Shown here: positions 1 through 12,389 of the stretch, in pieces
Numbering within the stretch: position 1 is the stretch's first letter
How the letters are laid out: every line of letters starts with the position of its first letter
Assembly: GCA_015847255.1 (NCBI GenBank)
Contig: JADLZK010007779.1
Span: forward strand, 1,116,001-1,180,000
Length of the DNA stretch: 64,000 bases
Direction: 5' to 3'
DNA from: Hyparrhenia diplandra
Lineage: Eukaryota; Streptophyta; Magnoliopsida; Poales; Poaceae
The notes under the pieces: generated by a model
Seen by the model: the letters and a program-made list of their open reading frames with translations, nothing else
Databases searched by the model: none
What the model was told of the DNA's origin: nothing
Made by a program: the position numbers and the translations under genes

Positions 1-900
1 CCCTTCCCATCGACATGAAAGGCACCTCGGCGGAAAGGTGCATTAATTGTGCGTGGACATGGTTGTCACGGGAGGCGTTGAAGCACAATCCAACCAACTC
101 GTGGCACAAGCTTGGGTGATTTCGGGGCGAGCGCACCCCGTTCCTTCTTCGTGACTCTCCATCTAAAAGAAGCCCTCCGAGTCGGGGTGACGTGGGCTCT
201 GCTGTGGTGGCACGGTGGCGAGCGACCCAAAGGGACGCTGACGGACGTTGTGGTGACCAGCGCCCGTCACGACGCTTCCGCCCACGGTGGGCTGGGAGCG
301 ACGATGTCGAGGGGGCACAGTGAAGGCCGGGCCGGGCGGTCGGGTCACGATCGGTCGCACTCCGATGGCGACGGCGGGCACTCCGAGCCGGAGTCGAAGA
401 ACCCCTCCGAGTCACCGAGCCTCAACTCGGGACCACGGCCAGGGATTCTCCCAGCGAGTGCGCCGCCGGGCCACCAACAGGGAGGGGGAGCCCTCATCCT
501 CCTCAAAGAACCGTAGGGCGGAGGCAAGCATGGGCTCATGATCAAGGGGGCCGGGCGATCCGGATTGCCGACGGGATCCTCTCCTCGCCTTCCTCCTCAT
601 CAACCATGTCAGCCCATGAGCGATGCCCGGAGCCCGGCCCATGGCGGCGTGGCTGCAGCACCGTCACAAGGGGCAGGACTGGAGGCGGCGCCGGTTGAGG
701 CGGCACCTTCGTGAGGACAGGGCTGGAGGAGATCCGGCTGTAGTCAGGGGGTGGAGAGGAGGAGGATTGGGGCTGCGGTGGTGGCGGTCATGGCTGGAGG
801 ATGCGTAGGGCAGCCGGTCGCCGGGCGGGGGCGCGTGGTGGCCAACAGGATCACCGATCCGCTATTCTCGGTCACGTACCGCTTCATTACACTGCGTTGT
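1..900. other. GC-rich stretch, not recognised
   Basis: Very GC-rich sequence with overlapping open frames on both strands (for example 112-516 plus and 412-642 minus). None has a motif I recognise, and simultaneous openness in several frames is what GC-rich DNA gives by chance. It may be the interior of a large transposable element continuing off the left edge, because CACTA-like sequence follows directly. Confidence 0.3.
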
Positions 901-942
901 GAGCTCGGTGGACAGGAGCAGTTTCGAAGCGCGCAAAAATTT

Positions 943-2527
943 AGCCTTAATCCCGGGCTGTGCCGGAATGATTCTGGGACTAAAGGGTAGGACTTCAGTC
1001 CAAGATTGTGTCTTAACCTGGGATTAAAGTCTTCCTCCCAATGTCATTTCGGTTTTCATTCCATCGCCACAGCCATCCCCACCGCCTGCACGATCCATGC
1101 AGTCTTCCTCCCGCACCACGCCGTCTTCCGCCCGGCTGTCATCCTCACCATCCTCACACCACCGACACCCCCCGTGCCCATGCCATCTTCCACCCCATCG
1201 TCATCACGCCACCAACGCGTTGCCCGCTCCTGCCGCCCCCGCACCACCGACCTGCGCCCACGCCATCTTCCTCCCCCCGTCGCCGCCGCTCCACCGACGG
1301 TCCCCTGCCCCTTTCTGGTGATACTTTGATTTTATCAAATTTTCCTAGGATGTACTATGATTAGGGTGTTCTGATATTTACTGAGTTTTTCTATGCTATT
1401 CATATTTTTGCTATGAGATGGCCATGCCAACTATTACCACGCTTATTAACCATGCCTTTTCAATGCATGCTTGTGCATGCTTGGAATGCATCGTTGTATT
1501 TACCTTTTCAATGCATGCTTTGGAATGTAGGCTTCTGCGTTGTTCACCATCAGTGTTGTTCAACTGAGATATGTGTGCTTTATGTGTTGTTCACCATTAG
1601 TGTATTTACCTTTTCAATGCATGCATGGGATGTATGATTGAAAGACTTATATTGACAATTGATTTTATTTTATAGTTGTAAACTTATGTTTTGATGTATT
1701 TCATAAATTGACCATAGTTAGAACAGATGGCTGGAGGTAATCTTGGACCGCCAAAAGTCATAGGCTTCATTGGCTATGTTACATCCAGGGGATTTGATAA
1801 TCCAAGGTTGCTGAGTGTACCGCCTACTCATCCATCAGTAGTAGGCAACCCTACATGTTTGTGTCAAATAGATTTGTATACATATATTTTTGATATGTAC
1901 ATATAAGTAATTTTTATAATGCACCATAGGAAATTGACCCAATCACTAGGCTCAAAGACACAGTCTCATACTTCAAGGTTCATCAAGTGGATGCCCAGAC
2001 CTAACATGATTTCAGGTCTCAATATGGTCCACAAGTCCACTGTCAAATTAGGTTTTCCATCACCTCTAGGACAGGCAGAGGTGCACACACAGCAATGGGT
2101 GGTTTGCAGAAAAATATGTTGTCATGGCGCGTGTAAAGAAGCTTGAGAATATTGGGTACAAGCTACATTTGTTATCCTATTTATTGATACATGCTAAAGA
2201 TATGTGCATGCTTGAGATGTTGCGGGACTGTGCAACCAATTGATTGGAGCAACCGAAGTGAAGTGATAAACTCGAAGTCAAACACATACCTTATATCTTG
2301 ATATGTTAATTCATGCCAAGTTGCAAAGTGTGTTTCTCACAAACTTTTTTCAGACAACAATTACAGGATCATGTCCATTATCACAAACCGGGACTAAAGG
2401 GTCAATTTCAATCCTGGTTGGCCCGACCAGGTGAGGGGGCTTTAGTCCTGAATGGGCAATCCTAGCTGGGAAACCGGGACTAGAAGGGGTTTCCCAGTCG
2501 GGATTATATCCCTGTCATACACTAGTG
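943..2527. mobile_element. CACTA-like (En/Spm) element, right end visible
   Basis: The motif GGGACTAAAGG and its inverted or diverged copies cluster at 943-1040 and again at 2385-2515. Paired clusters like these resemble CACTA subterminal repeats. The right cluster ends at 2523-2527 in TAGTG, the inverted CACTA terminus, preceded by ATACAC. Between the clusters lie two short exon-like stretches, about 1726-1860 (opening MAGGNLGPPKVIGF) and about 1930-2007, which I cannot assign to a family. No left CACTA terminus was found, so the left limit is arbitrary. Confidence 0.45.
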
Positions 2528-3046
2528 TCGGCGACTCGGCAAGGCGGCGTCCCTCCTCTAGTGTGGGCATGTGGGCAAGGCGCATTGGGGTCCTCCGGGT
2601 CAGTCATGGGAGCGGGTGAGGGGCTCAGTGAGATTTGGACCTAGGAGGTGGTGACCGGCAACTTCTCTTGAGGAAGCGCCCTCCTCGGCGCGTCCTTCTT
2701 CGCAGGCGACCAGTGGGAGAGGAGCTCGGCAGTGGCGCGCATGGAAGTTGTCGGTCCTTATCCGATGACGGGAGATCGGATCTGCCTCTGGCAAGTGATG
2801 GGTCCGGGCGGTCCTGTCCAGGCGGAAAAATCTCATTTACCATGACCTTTGCTCTAAGTCTGTTGCGATGCCAGCCTCGTGATAAATGATTTTGCCCGCC
2901 CGGCTAAAATCACCGTAGTAGTGAGATTTTCTGGAATTTGAATTTTTAGAGATAGCGAAATAGGCAAATAAAATATATAATTTAAAGCATAATTTAATTT
3001 TGGATAACGAAGCTACTTGAACTTATAATAAAAATACATGCATGCA
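2528..3046. other. GC-rich filler and a second CACTA-like terminus
   Basis: 2600-2890 is GC-rich with mutually overlapping open frames and no recognisable domain. At 2919-2923 the sequence again ends in TAGTG; read on the minus strand it starts CACTACTACGG. That is a second possible CACTA terminus, about 180 bp downstream of the last NB-ARC exon of the minus-strand gene. I find no kinase-2, GLPL, MHD or LRR coding sequence here, so the rest of that gene is missing or lies beyond the left edge. Confidence 0.4.
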
Positions 3047-3101
3047 TCAATATAAACTGCTGGGGACTACATGCAAGGATAGATAGGCGGGTAGTGCATA
3101 C

Positions 3102-3985
3102 CTCTTGTTCCTCAATTCATTGTGAAGTTTGTCAATGAGTTGGCTTCCGTTCCAGTCTTCGTTGAGAATATGTCTATAAGTGTTCTGGTTAAGTTCATAG
3201 AGAATGTCCTTTAGAACTCGCTTGGGGTCAGGATTACGACCCACTGCAACAAAAGCCTTAAGAAGGAACTTCCCAGTAATCCTGTCGAACACTGATTTTG
3301 CAAGAGTTGTCTTGCCTAACCCGCCCTCTCCACATATAGATATGATCTTGAGCTTCTGTTGGGACACATGTTCCTCACCTCCTGGTGTTAATCTCTTCAC
3401 TAACTCATCCCGTGGACCATCAATACCAACAAGGCGTCTATGGTCATCGTACAAAGCCAATATGCGGGGGTCAAACTCAGTACTTATCACAGCCTTAGCC
3501 ATGGATGGGGTGAGTTTGAGCTCCTTCCTTCTGTCAGCCACGTTTTTAACACGCTTGAGCATCTTCTGTACAAGTCTTCCGAAGCCGTCCAAATCAGTGA
3601 TAGGCTTCGAGCCATCGATGCCTATAATCAAGCCGTCAACCATGTCCTCTATGTCGTATGAGAGGTTCTTGATTTTGTTGACCCAATTTTTGCCCTGTAG
3701 GTCAAGCAAGTGCATCTCCTCGTGTGGTACATCGCATAGGACAGTGTACATGTCAGTCAGCCGTTCCTCAAGAGACTCAATGTCTTCCTTGACATCTTCT
3801 GTCAGATTATGCACCTCCTTGAGGACCTGGCCTAGCTTGGGTAGCAAGCCTCCCATGGCCCCCGTCATGATATCTACTGCTGCTCGTTCACTTGCTTTAT
3901 ACAGGCAGCTCACTTTGGTAGCTGAAGTGGTTTCTATTGGGCAGAAATTAAGGCGCGCTTCTTTGTAACTGCTACATGTGACCTC
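3102..3985 (-). other. Rx_N coiled coil and NB-ARC start, last exon seen of the fusion
   Basis: From the acceptor AATAG before 3985, the frame runs [14 protein letters not shown] and on into an Rx_N domain ([24 protein letters not shown] region). The P-loop [11 protein letters not shown] follows, and the exon stops at a GT after LRNKR, a position where many grass NLR genes have an intron. In this NLR family the protein usually starts with Met before Asp-Ile; here that residue is Val (AAVDIMTG), as expected if the coiled coil is now internal to a longer protein. An independent start at the Met of IMTG is the alternative. No resistance-gene function can be claimed from half an NB-ARC. Confidence 0.75.
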
Positions 3986-6900
3986 CTATTACACATAATT
4001 GGTTAGTTAGTACAAGTAGAACAAAAAATATGTTGTCATTCCACATAACAGGTGCTAAGTCGTATCAACCTCATAACATACCTTAGAGTCTAGCGAATTG
4101 CCCTCAAGTGAATGGTCATCTTGCGGTTTCTCAGGCTTATCATCATATACAATCGTCAAGTTCACCTCATCAACCACTTTACCGGCCTCTTCATTGAATA
4201 TTTCTTCAGCGATTTCCTCATCTGTAAGAACACCTTGTACCTTTGTGCTCTGCACAATGAACTCATCGGCACAAGACATAGATCCCAGTGTCCTTGTTCC
4301 TTGTGCTTGCAGTGTAATCTTAACAATATTCTTGATCCTGGTCGCACAATTCCTTTGTTTGGCTGCGTGCAGTACTGCAGTTGGCTTGACGTCTTGATGT
4401 TGAATGCAATGCAATTACCAGTCTCGTTGGTCAGCACAACCTCTTTTGATATTTCCTTGTTAAGCAGCTCAAAAGTTAGCTCGAGCGGCTCAATGCCCAG
4501 CATGTTATCATAGTGTATCTGTGACAAAAACCAGTTGAATATATAAATCCCTTCCCTGCCTATCATTCATGGGTCATAGACTTTTTTTTTATGACATAGC
4601 TAGCCTCTATTATTTTCAGAACCTCTACTGCGCCACCGGTTGTAGAGATAACACATTTATACGGGTGGTTTTCCTAAGTTAAGTTCCCCAGAAAAATAAT
4701 TTCCAAGATATTCTTTTTAAAAAATAAAGAAATATAATGATTATGATGAAAAATAGAAACAAAAATACCAACATACAACAAAAATATATATAAACAAATC
4801 ACATGCCCTAGAAGGTGCCAAATGGTCACACCAAGACTGCATGCTTTTATAAAGAAAACACCACACACTTTCATGTTCAACGATTCAAATCAAACCATGA
4901 TCTATTGCCTTGGGTGAGCCATCAAATCACCACACTACACCACACAATCATTTGCAACGAAGTATATAGTGCCATCCTTTAGTATTAATGTGTGTGAGTC
5001 ATATTGTAAAATTATGAGCACAAATGGAAAATATTCAATTATTACTATGGTTTCAGGTTCTTCAGGTCCCAACAAGATACTACAACTGATGAGGTGTTTA
5101 TACATAATTACAGCCTGTGTGTTCATTCTCTGAGGAGACGTGCTTACCTGATTAGCTGCGGGTATGTGGACATTTGTATTTGCAGATTCATTGAGATCGC
5201 GTATTATATGCGATATAATAGGCCTATTTCCTGGCTCTTTCCGAGTGCACCTCTCTGATATTTCAATGCAATTACTTAATTGCTGGTCATGTAGTTGTGT
5301 ATAGGTGTTTGATTTTATCCATCTGTGTCTCCATCTTCGAATTACCTACATTGCATTTATTTATTCATGGTCAATCTAAAACAAGGAAAGTTTCAATATG
5401 AATACATTTGAATGAACACACAAGTTGTATATCTTATTGTATTATATTATATTGAAACGGTTTATCCATTTAATTTTTTTCCCAACTTTTAGATCCTTAT
5501 TTTTCACAGTTTTCCCAACTTTTAGATCCAAATGATCATTAATGGTTGAACATAGATAGACCATCAAATAGAATATTATTAATGATAGTACTCCAGAAAG
5601 TGGGGAAATATTTAAGTCCAAACATTACTGTAGTATGAAAAAGGTCCACATGAGAGGTGAGAGAAATCACTCTTACACGGTCTTTAACAGGAGTCTCATC
5701 CCGTTGTCCTGTCACTATTTCTCTTATTATAATACCCAAACTATAAATATCACATTCGAATGTTGGCTTCAAAGTTTCCAAGTATTCTGGAGCACAATAT
5801 CCTCTGCATGAATATTTGGAAAATGCAAGAGTGAAATTATTTCCTGAAAAAAGTAGCTGCAAAGAGTATCAATAAATTCAAATTGTTTTTCTGAGGCATG
5901 GGTTACCTGGTATATAAAGGGGCGCCAGTACTGTTTTTGTTTTCTTGTAGCCTTGCTAGACCAAAATCTGTAATTTTTGGCACCATATCGTCCGTATCTA
6001 CCAGTATATTTGCCGGTTTAAGATCCATATGAATAATACCCATTTTATTGTGAAGATATTGCAAACCTTCAGATATTCCATTGATTATTTGATAACGTTT
6101 GTTCCACTCAAGTCCCCTTAATTCATCTATAGAAAAAGGTTAGAACAAAATAGAAAGCTCGGAATCTGGTAGAACATTTGCAATGAAGTTTTTCCCAAGT
6201 AATTGGTCAACAGCGACTTGAAGTTTGAGTGAAGTAACATGCACAACATACACGTACTACTAGGAAAAAGATGAGTGGGGTTGCACCTCTAGAAATCATA
6301 TCTAAAAAGTTTAAAATCGCAACAAAAAAAAAAAAAAAACTGTCATATGGGAGAGGCCCACTAGTTTTCTCACTTGAAACACGCACGGGGATATTTCTTC
6401 TTAAGATGCAAATACTCAGAGCCCTCCAACGTTTTGCATGTCTTCCCTAGCATGCAACTACTTGCCTATTTCTCATTACTAGGAGAAACTTGTCTTTCGT
6501 TGCTTCGCTGTGAACTTTTGAAACGTGGGTTTCGGTTCTTAAATAGTTCTGGAAGTATTTATGCATATTTGATCCAATAGATGATTCCAAATCAGAAAAT
6601 TGTGCACAGTAAACTAGTATATTTCATAGAGAGCTTTTGAAAATTGACACCCAAGCGCAGTTTAATTTCTAAAGAGACTAGCCTCTGAAAATCGATATCC
6701 AGAAGCGAGCCATGGCCCCTGGACCCCTGGACAATTTCTGGACACGGTGACCATTCAAACCCTGCCTAAAATAAAACCAGTGTCTTTCAAAATCAATGTA
6801 AGTAGTGGTTGCATGAAATTCAGGACTATAGTACCTGTGATATGTTTTTCAAGGCTTCCACTGCTTATATACTCGAAACAGAGTAATCTTTCTGTTATCT

Positions 6901-7507
6901 GAACAAGACTCCGTTTCTTTGCTCCTTTGTTTTCGTTTGCTTCATGATGTGTATTAGAATAAAAGCCAAGAAACCGGACTACATTATCATGCTTAATTAT
7001 CTTCAAGAGGCATTCAACCTCACGATTAAAAAGCTTTTCTTCACGTTCGATATTATAGCTATTCACTGCTATTTTCTTCACGGCAATAGTCCAGTCATCG
7101 AGAACACCCTGTTAATTTCACAATAATTGCGCCGTCAGTATGTAGCAATATCAACATGAGAAGCTTTAGGCATATATAATGTAATGTGAAGTTAACGAAA
7201 TTAGGCATAAACCACCCCAGGATTATTTGTCAAAAGCAGAGTGTGAAATGTTTACAAGATCTGCATCATTTCTTATTCTCTGGCAGAAAACAGAGTGTGA
7301 CATGCTCTGCATCATTTTATTTATAGTTCTCTGCCAGAAAACAGTTTTTACCTTGTAAACATCACTGAATCCGCCCCTACCGATTTTCCTGTCTTCTGAG
7401 AAATTATCTGTGATGCTTGTTAAAATCTCCAAAGGGAGGTGCCTGGGTTCCTCGCTTCCGACAAGTATACCTTTCAGGATACTGTAATCCACATTTCTGC
7501 CTCCCAT
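3102..7507 (-). CDS. Kinase-MSP-CC-NB-ARC fusion gene (3' truncated, one frameshift)
   Basis: Seven exons on the minus strand: 7507-7352, 7108-6835, 6126-5907, 5803-5677, 5345-5148, 4518-4082 and 3985-3102. All have GT-AG borders and compatible phases. Exons 1-5 encode a protein kinase: glycine loop [15 protein letters not shown] with the ATP-binding lysine, catalytic loop [10 protein letters not shown] (Met for Arg, so non-RD), DFG, and APEY. Exon 6 is an MSP domain. Exon 7 is an Rx_N-type coiled coil and the start of NB-ARC. Kinase-MSP proteins (such as wheat Snn3-D1) and kinase-NLR proteins (such as Tsn1) are known in grasses; all three together is the unusual point. The start is the first ATG in the frame of exon 1 that follows a plausible acceptor (near 7544); an upstream 5' exon, as in the third copy, cannot be excluded. 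Lesions: about one base is missing near 4345, and the gene stops at an exon donor at 3101 with no later NB-ARC or LRR exon in view. Function in pathogen perception is inferred from family. Confidence 0.78.
4082..4518 (-). other. MSP-domain exon of the fusion gene (frameshifted)
   Basis: Encodes a major sperm protein (VAP-like) domain. It opens [18 protein letters not shown], continues [18 protein letters not shown], and ends in an acidic linker. VAP-like MSP domains bind short peptide motifs and anchor proteins at membrane contact sites; the role within plant kinases is not well defined. The exon is 437 nt, where 438 would keep phase. The first part reads to GIVRPGSR, then homology continues in another frame as [16 protein letters not shown], placing a one-base loss at about 4340-4350. 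Without correction, translation terminates near 4162. The third copy reads through the same place (IVPPRSKCIVTISLQA), so the shift is either a local mutation or a sequence error. Confidence 0.75.
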
Positions 7508-8689
7508 ATTCGCATTCCACAGCGGCCTTGAGAAACTATAGAAAGGGTTGCATGATTGTACTGTTCTTGCAGAAAAATCCACACGAGATCATGAGCTACG
7601 CAAGCATTCAAACAGAGAAGTGCATACCAGTTTCAGCCTTCGCCTGGTACCTGCTCTGGACTCTGGAGATGTGATTAATTCAGGCCCAGCACTAACTAGG
7701 TTCCACAAAGGAAAAAAGAAACTGTGTTATTATCGTGTGGACAGAACTATATAGGACATTAGGAAAGTAACTTTGCTTTTATAATGGTTACATATGAGTA
7801 AATTCTCACCTGGATCCAGTGCATGTTAGAGGATGAAATATTGAAATGATGATAACCCTCTAACGAATCTGGATCTGAAGCACAAGAAACCAGGTAAGAT
7901 TGAGGCCGAGCATATACTTAACTGTTTACATGATATCGGTTCAACAAAAAAAGTGAAACGTCAATATCTAAGTGCAGATCCAATTTCACTATAACCTTAG
8001 GCAGCAGGAGTCAAAGGGCGAGTTGAACACGAAATTTATCAGAGTAGCATGATAGACAAACAATAGCACTAACCTGCTGGAGAAGGCCTTCACGAGTTCA
8101 TCGACCCTACTGATGCAGGGATACGAGTACTAGGTAGATCAAAGACCTCGGGCAATAAGAAGAAAGGGTCAACTTGTAGAGAAAATTGCTTAGGGCCCGT
8201 AACCTTTTATTATACAATGGATTATTTTTCTGACAGCATTGTAGGCCCACTTGTTTCGACGGCTTTTTATAAAGTAGCTCACGTGACTGAATTGATTATT
8301 GCGGAATGGTGGGACTGCATATTAATTGATATATAATAGTCCCTTGATTCCAAATCGTAACTCAGTTCAAACCATGTCTGAACTCAAACTTCTCTAGTTT
8401 CAAGAAGTTAATAGAAAAATACAGACATCTGTAACATCGCTACCCCCACATGACATATATATTTTGGGGATTCCGCAGTCAGAGTGGATCCAAAACATAA
8501 GCACACAAGCCCGACGCTGCAACCTAATCGAGATTGAATGAACCCATCCTTTCCACCATTCTTGACTAATAGTAAACCCTGATCTGAAATTTTATTCAGC
8601 TAGCAAGAAGTTGTGTCTGTCGTATGTTTCTTCAAAACTGCTAACTAGAGTACCACTATTATAGAAATCATTTTCCTGGTGGGCAAAAA
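7508..8689. other. Upstream region of the fusion gene
   Basis: AT-rich noncoding sequence upstream of the minus-strand gene. It may hold its promoter, 5' UTR and a short first exon like the 12-codon first exon of the third copy, but I could not identify one. Confidence 0.35.
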
Positions 8690-8860
8690 TGTTCGCTGCG
8701 GTTGAAAGGTCAGGGTTAATCGTAGCTTAACCGTGGCGGTTGCCTGTACCCGCCACGGTTACTCGATTTACCATGGTAGGCACATCAATGAGGATGTCCG
8801 CCGCAGTTAATCTTTAAGAAAAAGGCATGAACGAGTGAATGAAACACTGATATTTATACT
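8690..8860. repeat. Inverted CCGTGGCGG repeat, transposon-like
   Basis: Contains CCGTGGCGGTT followed shortly by its inverse AACCGCCACGG-type copies, plus a third diverged copy near 8810. The same motif recurs at 35076-35165 next to a CACTAC sequence. This looks like the subterminal array of a DNA transposon remnant; termini were not found. Confidence 0.35.
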
Positions 8861-11100
8861 GGTAGTGGCAATCAGGCCCCATCTGGATTGATTTATCTGC
8901 CGCAACTAGTATCCATATTTATACCGGCAAAATGCACTCCACCCACCAGCTAGCCACCACTCCGTTATACAAGTAACGCACTCCACCAGCTAGCCACCAC
9001 TTTGCTTGAACTTAACAACTTTATCAGCCATGGTACAATGTTTTTCTTTCAAAATAAAACAACATCAACCGGCTTATCAGCGCCCGAATCCATCAGCTGA
9101 AAAACCTCATTATATACCTGTTCACACACAAACACATCACGGTGTGCACCCCATCGCCAAGCGATCAATGTTTCTAATCTCAGTAAAGCAAAAAATTTGG
9201 GCCACCATCAAAATTATCAAATTTTGTGAAATTCGGCCAAAATGTTTTAAAGATTAACATATGAAGTATGTTTTATCTAAAAAAAGTTAGTTCTAAACAA
9301 ATATTGCTATGATTTATGACTACAAATCATTTGTATAGAGGAATATATAATATAAACAACTTAAAAATATAAGTTTAGAGTTATATAGAAGGTTTATTAG
9401 TATATTATAAAATTTTGGAGTTTTCTTTCAGCCACCACCGAATTTACCGAACTTCATGAAATTTGACCGAAATTTCGCCAAAAGTTTTGTACCCTGAGCG
9501 CAATACACTAGACACTTTGCCAGTGGACACACTAGAAGTGCGACATGCAAGACACAACAGCAATATATGTTACAACCCAAAATGGCACATGCACGCGGTC
9601 GCTATGGGCTGCCGTAGCTGGCTTGAGGAATTCACCATCATTGAAGAAACAAACAACCAAAAGCAATATAAAGGTTTGGGGATAAAAGACATGATAATAT
9701 ACTCCTTGTATAATGCTCAAACAAATAAGGGCTAACAACTAGTTGGACAACTTTTCTCTAGCTATTTGGTAGCCATGGCCAACAACACCCTGCTCGGTCG
9801 ACAGGAACTAGTGCTTAAGTAAAACTAGTAATTATCTAACTAGTATTTATACCAGCTATATCTAGATCCACTTGCAATTAAGTATTGATATCTCAGTACA
9901 AAGACTGTTATGCCCGTGAGTTTATGCTCTTTACTGTTCTCTTGTATCTTTGTCGACAATCTACTAAAGACCAAGGACATGGATGCCGTGGCGGACAGCG
10001 GCCAATGGACAGCACTATGAGAAGTAGAGAATACGAATGTTGAGGGCCCTAGGGAAGAGGTGTAGACCGAGGCAGGGGCAGCAGTTTGGATCCTCAAAGG
10101 CTAAACTTTAGCAACTGTGACCCCATTTCGATTTATCACAGATAAACTATGGCAAGCTAATAATTTGACAACATAAATCCAGGGCTGTTTCGATCATCTA
10201 CTATCGCTTGCTTCCTCCAAGCCCATAGCGCTCGGGCCCTACCACCCGCTCTCGTGCCACTAGGACTTCATGGTAAAGGAGAAAAGTAGTCGGGTAGTCT
10301 TGAGCTGTGTCCACATTTCCATCTTCACCAGCGCTGCCCCATTACCTTCCCCAATGACAGTGCCTCCATCCCCATCCCAACTGGCGGATATTGACCATGA
10401 TTTTATATCCCATATATTATCGTAATGATAAAATACCTATTAACATGACAACACAATATACCAAAGAATTAGAAAATGCATCTAGGTTATCATTGGAAAC
10501 ATAAGCACAATAAACATCTTGACATGTAGGATAAAACTCACTAATGGTTCAATCACAAAAGACTTGGACAACACAAGAACCCTAAGCAACTCATTAGTTA
10601 GTTTTGAAAAAAATGAAGCCTATGATTTGATTAGTAGTTAAAAAGGGTTTATTAAGTTCAGCAAAAGGAGGATGCAGAGGAGCAAGAAGAAGCCCTCCAC
10701 CGCCACCCAGCACATGCACGGGTGCATGGAGCAAGGAAGGGGAGCGGCGGCAACATTATCGAGTCGCTTCCCGTGTCACTCACGTGGGAGCAATGCGGGG
10801 GGCTTTCTGGAATATCAGATCAGCTGTTTCCATGTTATTTGGTGTATGTACTGTATGTAAATCGTTTTGTATGAGTAGGAATTCCTTGTTGAGAAAGCAC
10901 ATATCGTTGTGCATACTAGCTATTGCTTGTCTTCAAGATGCCCCATTTGTATCTAGAAAAAAAGGAAATCAATGATAATTTAGCAAGCTCATATAATGCC
11001 AAATTAACATTTTTTCTATAGGAAGGCGTGGAAAAGCAACCAACCAGTTCTTACTCACACGCTAGGCTCCAATGAGTTACAAGATCTAAAGTGGACCTGG
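8861..11100. other. Intergenic, no gene seen
   Basis: Mostly AT-rich with short chance frames. 9170-9480 contains diverged repeats of a motif like AAATTTGGGCC / CGAAATTTCG. I see no domain, exon chain or clear transposon terminus. Confidence 0.4.
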
Positions 11101-11177
11101 CTCACATGTCCCATCACTCGTGCTTCGTTTTACTGCTCCCTACACAATGATCAGTGCTAGGTACAAACGGAAGGTGA

Positions 11178-11912
11178 GTGAGGCCTCGGCTAACTAACGC
11201 TGCTAGCTCCCAGCTAGACACCCTGCTTTCTTGCTTGCAGGATATCCATCTCAGTGAAGCCGCAGACACAAGGCGCCTCAAGTTCAGTGGGAAAAAGTTC
11301 GACACCCGTAGTGCATATGTGGCTCTAGACGTTGCTGGAGATCCCAATGATAGGAACGGCCGTCGCATATGGAAGACTCGCCTGCCCAATAAAGTCAAAA
11401 TCTTCGCTTGGTTATATTTCAGAGATCGTCTAAGCACACGAAGTTAATCTGCATGGCAAGCATGTGGTGGACAACGACCTGTGTGAAAGATGCGGCGAAA
11501 CCGCTGAAAACGCTACCATGTCTTCTTCGCTGCCACCGTGGTTCAGACCTGTGGACTCGATTGGCCTCGGTCATATTGCGGATATGGAAGATGATGATGT
11601 CCGGGCGCGCAACTGTTCCTCCCGGCCTTGACAGGGATATTTGGCCATTCGGCCCTCCTAGCCATCCTTTGGAGAATAATGAGGCCTTTAGGAATGATCC
11701 ATCCAGCTGCAGACTAATCATAGCACGGGTGTGTGATGATTTTGTGACTGGCGCAAGCGCCTCTCACCCCAACATGTACACAGCCTCGATGGCTGGCGGT
11801 GTATCTCAATGGCTGTATTTTATCCGTTGTATCCGCCTCCGTAACTCGGAGTGACGTTGTTCTTTTAAATGGAAAAGGTGGGGAAGCTCCGCCCCCCAAT
11901 TTATATTAAAAA
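11178..11912 (+). mobile_element. LINE 3' remnant with zf-RVT domain
   Basis: The frame 11178-11447 contains IWKTRLPNKVKIFAWLYF, the start of the zinc-binding region that follows plant L1-type reverse transcriptases. It continues after a frameshift with a cysteine pair (DLCERCGE) near 11485. A short downstream segment ends in TTTATATTAAAAAAAA at about 11900-11916, which fits the 3' tail of a LINE. The endonuclease and reverse transcriptase proper are gone, so this is a dead 5'-truncated insertion. Confidence 0.65.
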
Positions 11913-12389
11913 AAACAAACGGAAGGTGAACAGGGCTAAGCCTGCCGGGCAACTGCCGCCGTGGAGGATAAATAAGGAGGAACAAGCTAAGGTGGGTGAG
12001 TGGGCATGAGTGGGGCACTGGGCCGGGAAAATAAAGGTGTGTTGCATATACCATCTTTGTTTCCCATAGCAATACTTTTTGCCCTGCTCTTTTAGTCCAC
12101 TTTTTTGTCAAATGGATTCAAATAGGTAGGCGAAAAGTGCGTAAAAGGGTTACTAAAGTTTTAGTCCATTTGCACCTCAAGAGGTGCAAAACTGGTAGCA
12201 GTTTCCACGAATTAACGATGGAATTGCGCCCACAATAATGGCAGAATCACCTTTCCAAGGGCAGTGAGATCTGTTTAATCACAGACTCCGCTCCTTAATC
12301 ACAGAGGAAGGAGTGTACATTTTCCTCCGTGCTGGGCAAATCCAAAAGGAGTGCCGACTTCTTTTTTTTTGGAATAATGGATAACGTGG

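Noticed and set aside
1006..1364. Pro/His-rich overlapping ORFs
   Set aside because: Two frames of the same C-rich low-complexity stretch are open together, with no conserved motif.
3204..3968. Plus-strand ORF of 254 codons opposite the NLR exon
   Set aside because: Antisense shadow of the coiled-coil/NB-ARC exon, which has clear domain motifs on the minus strand.
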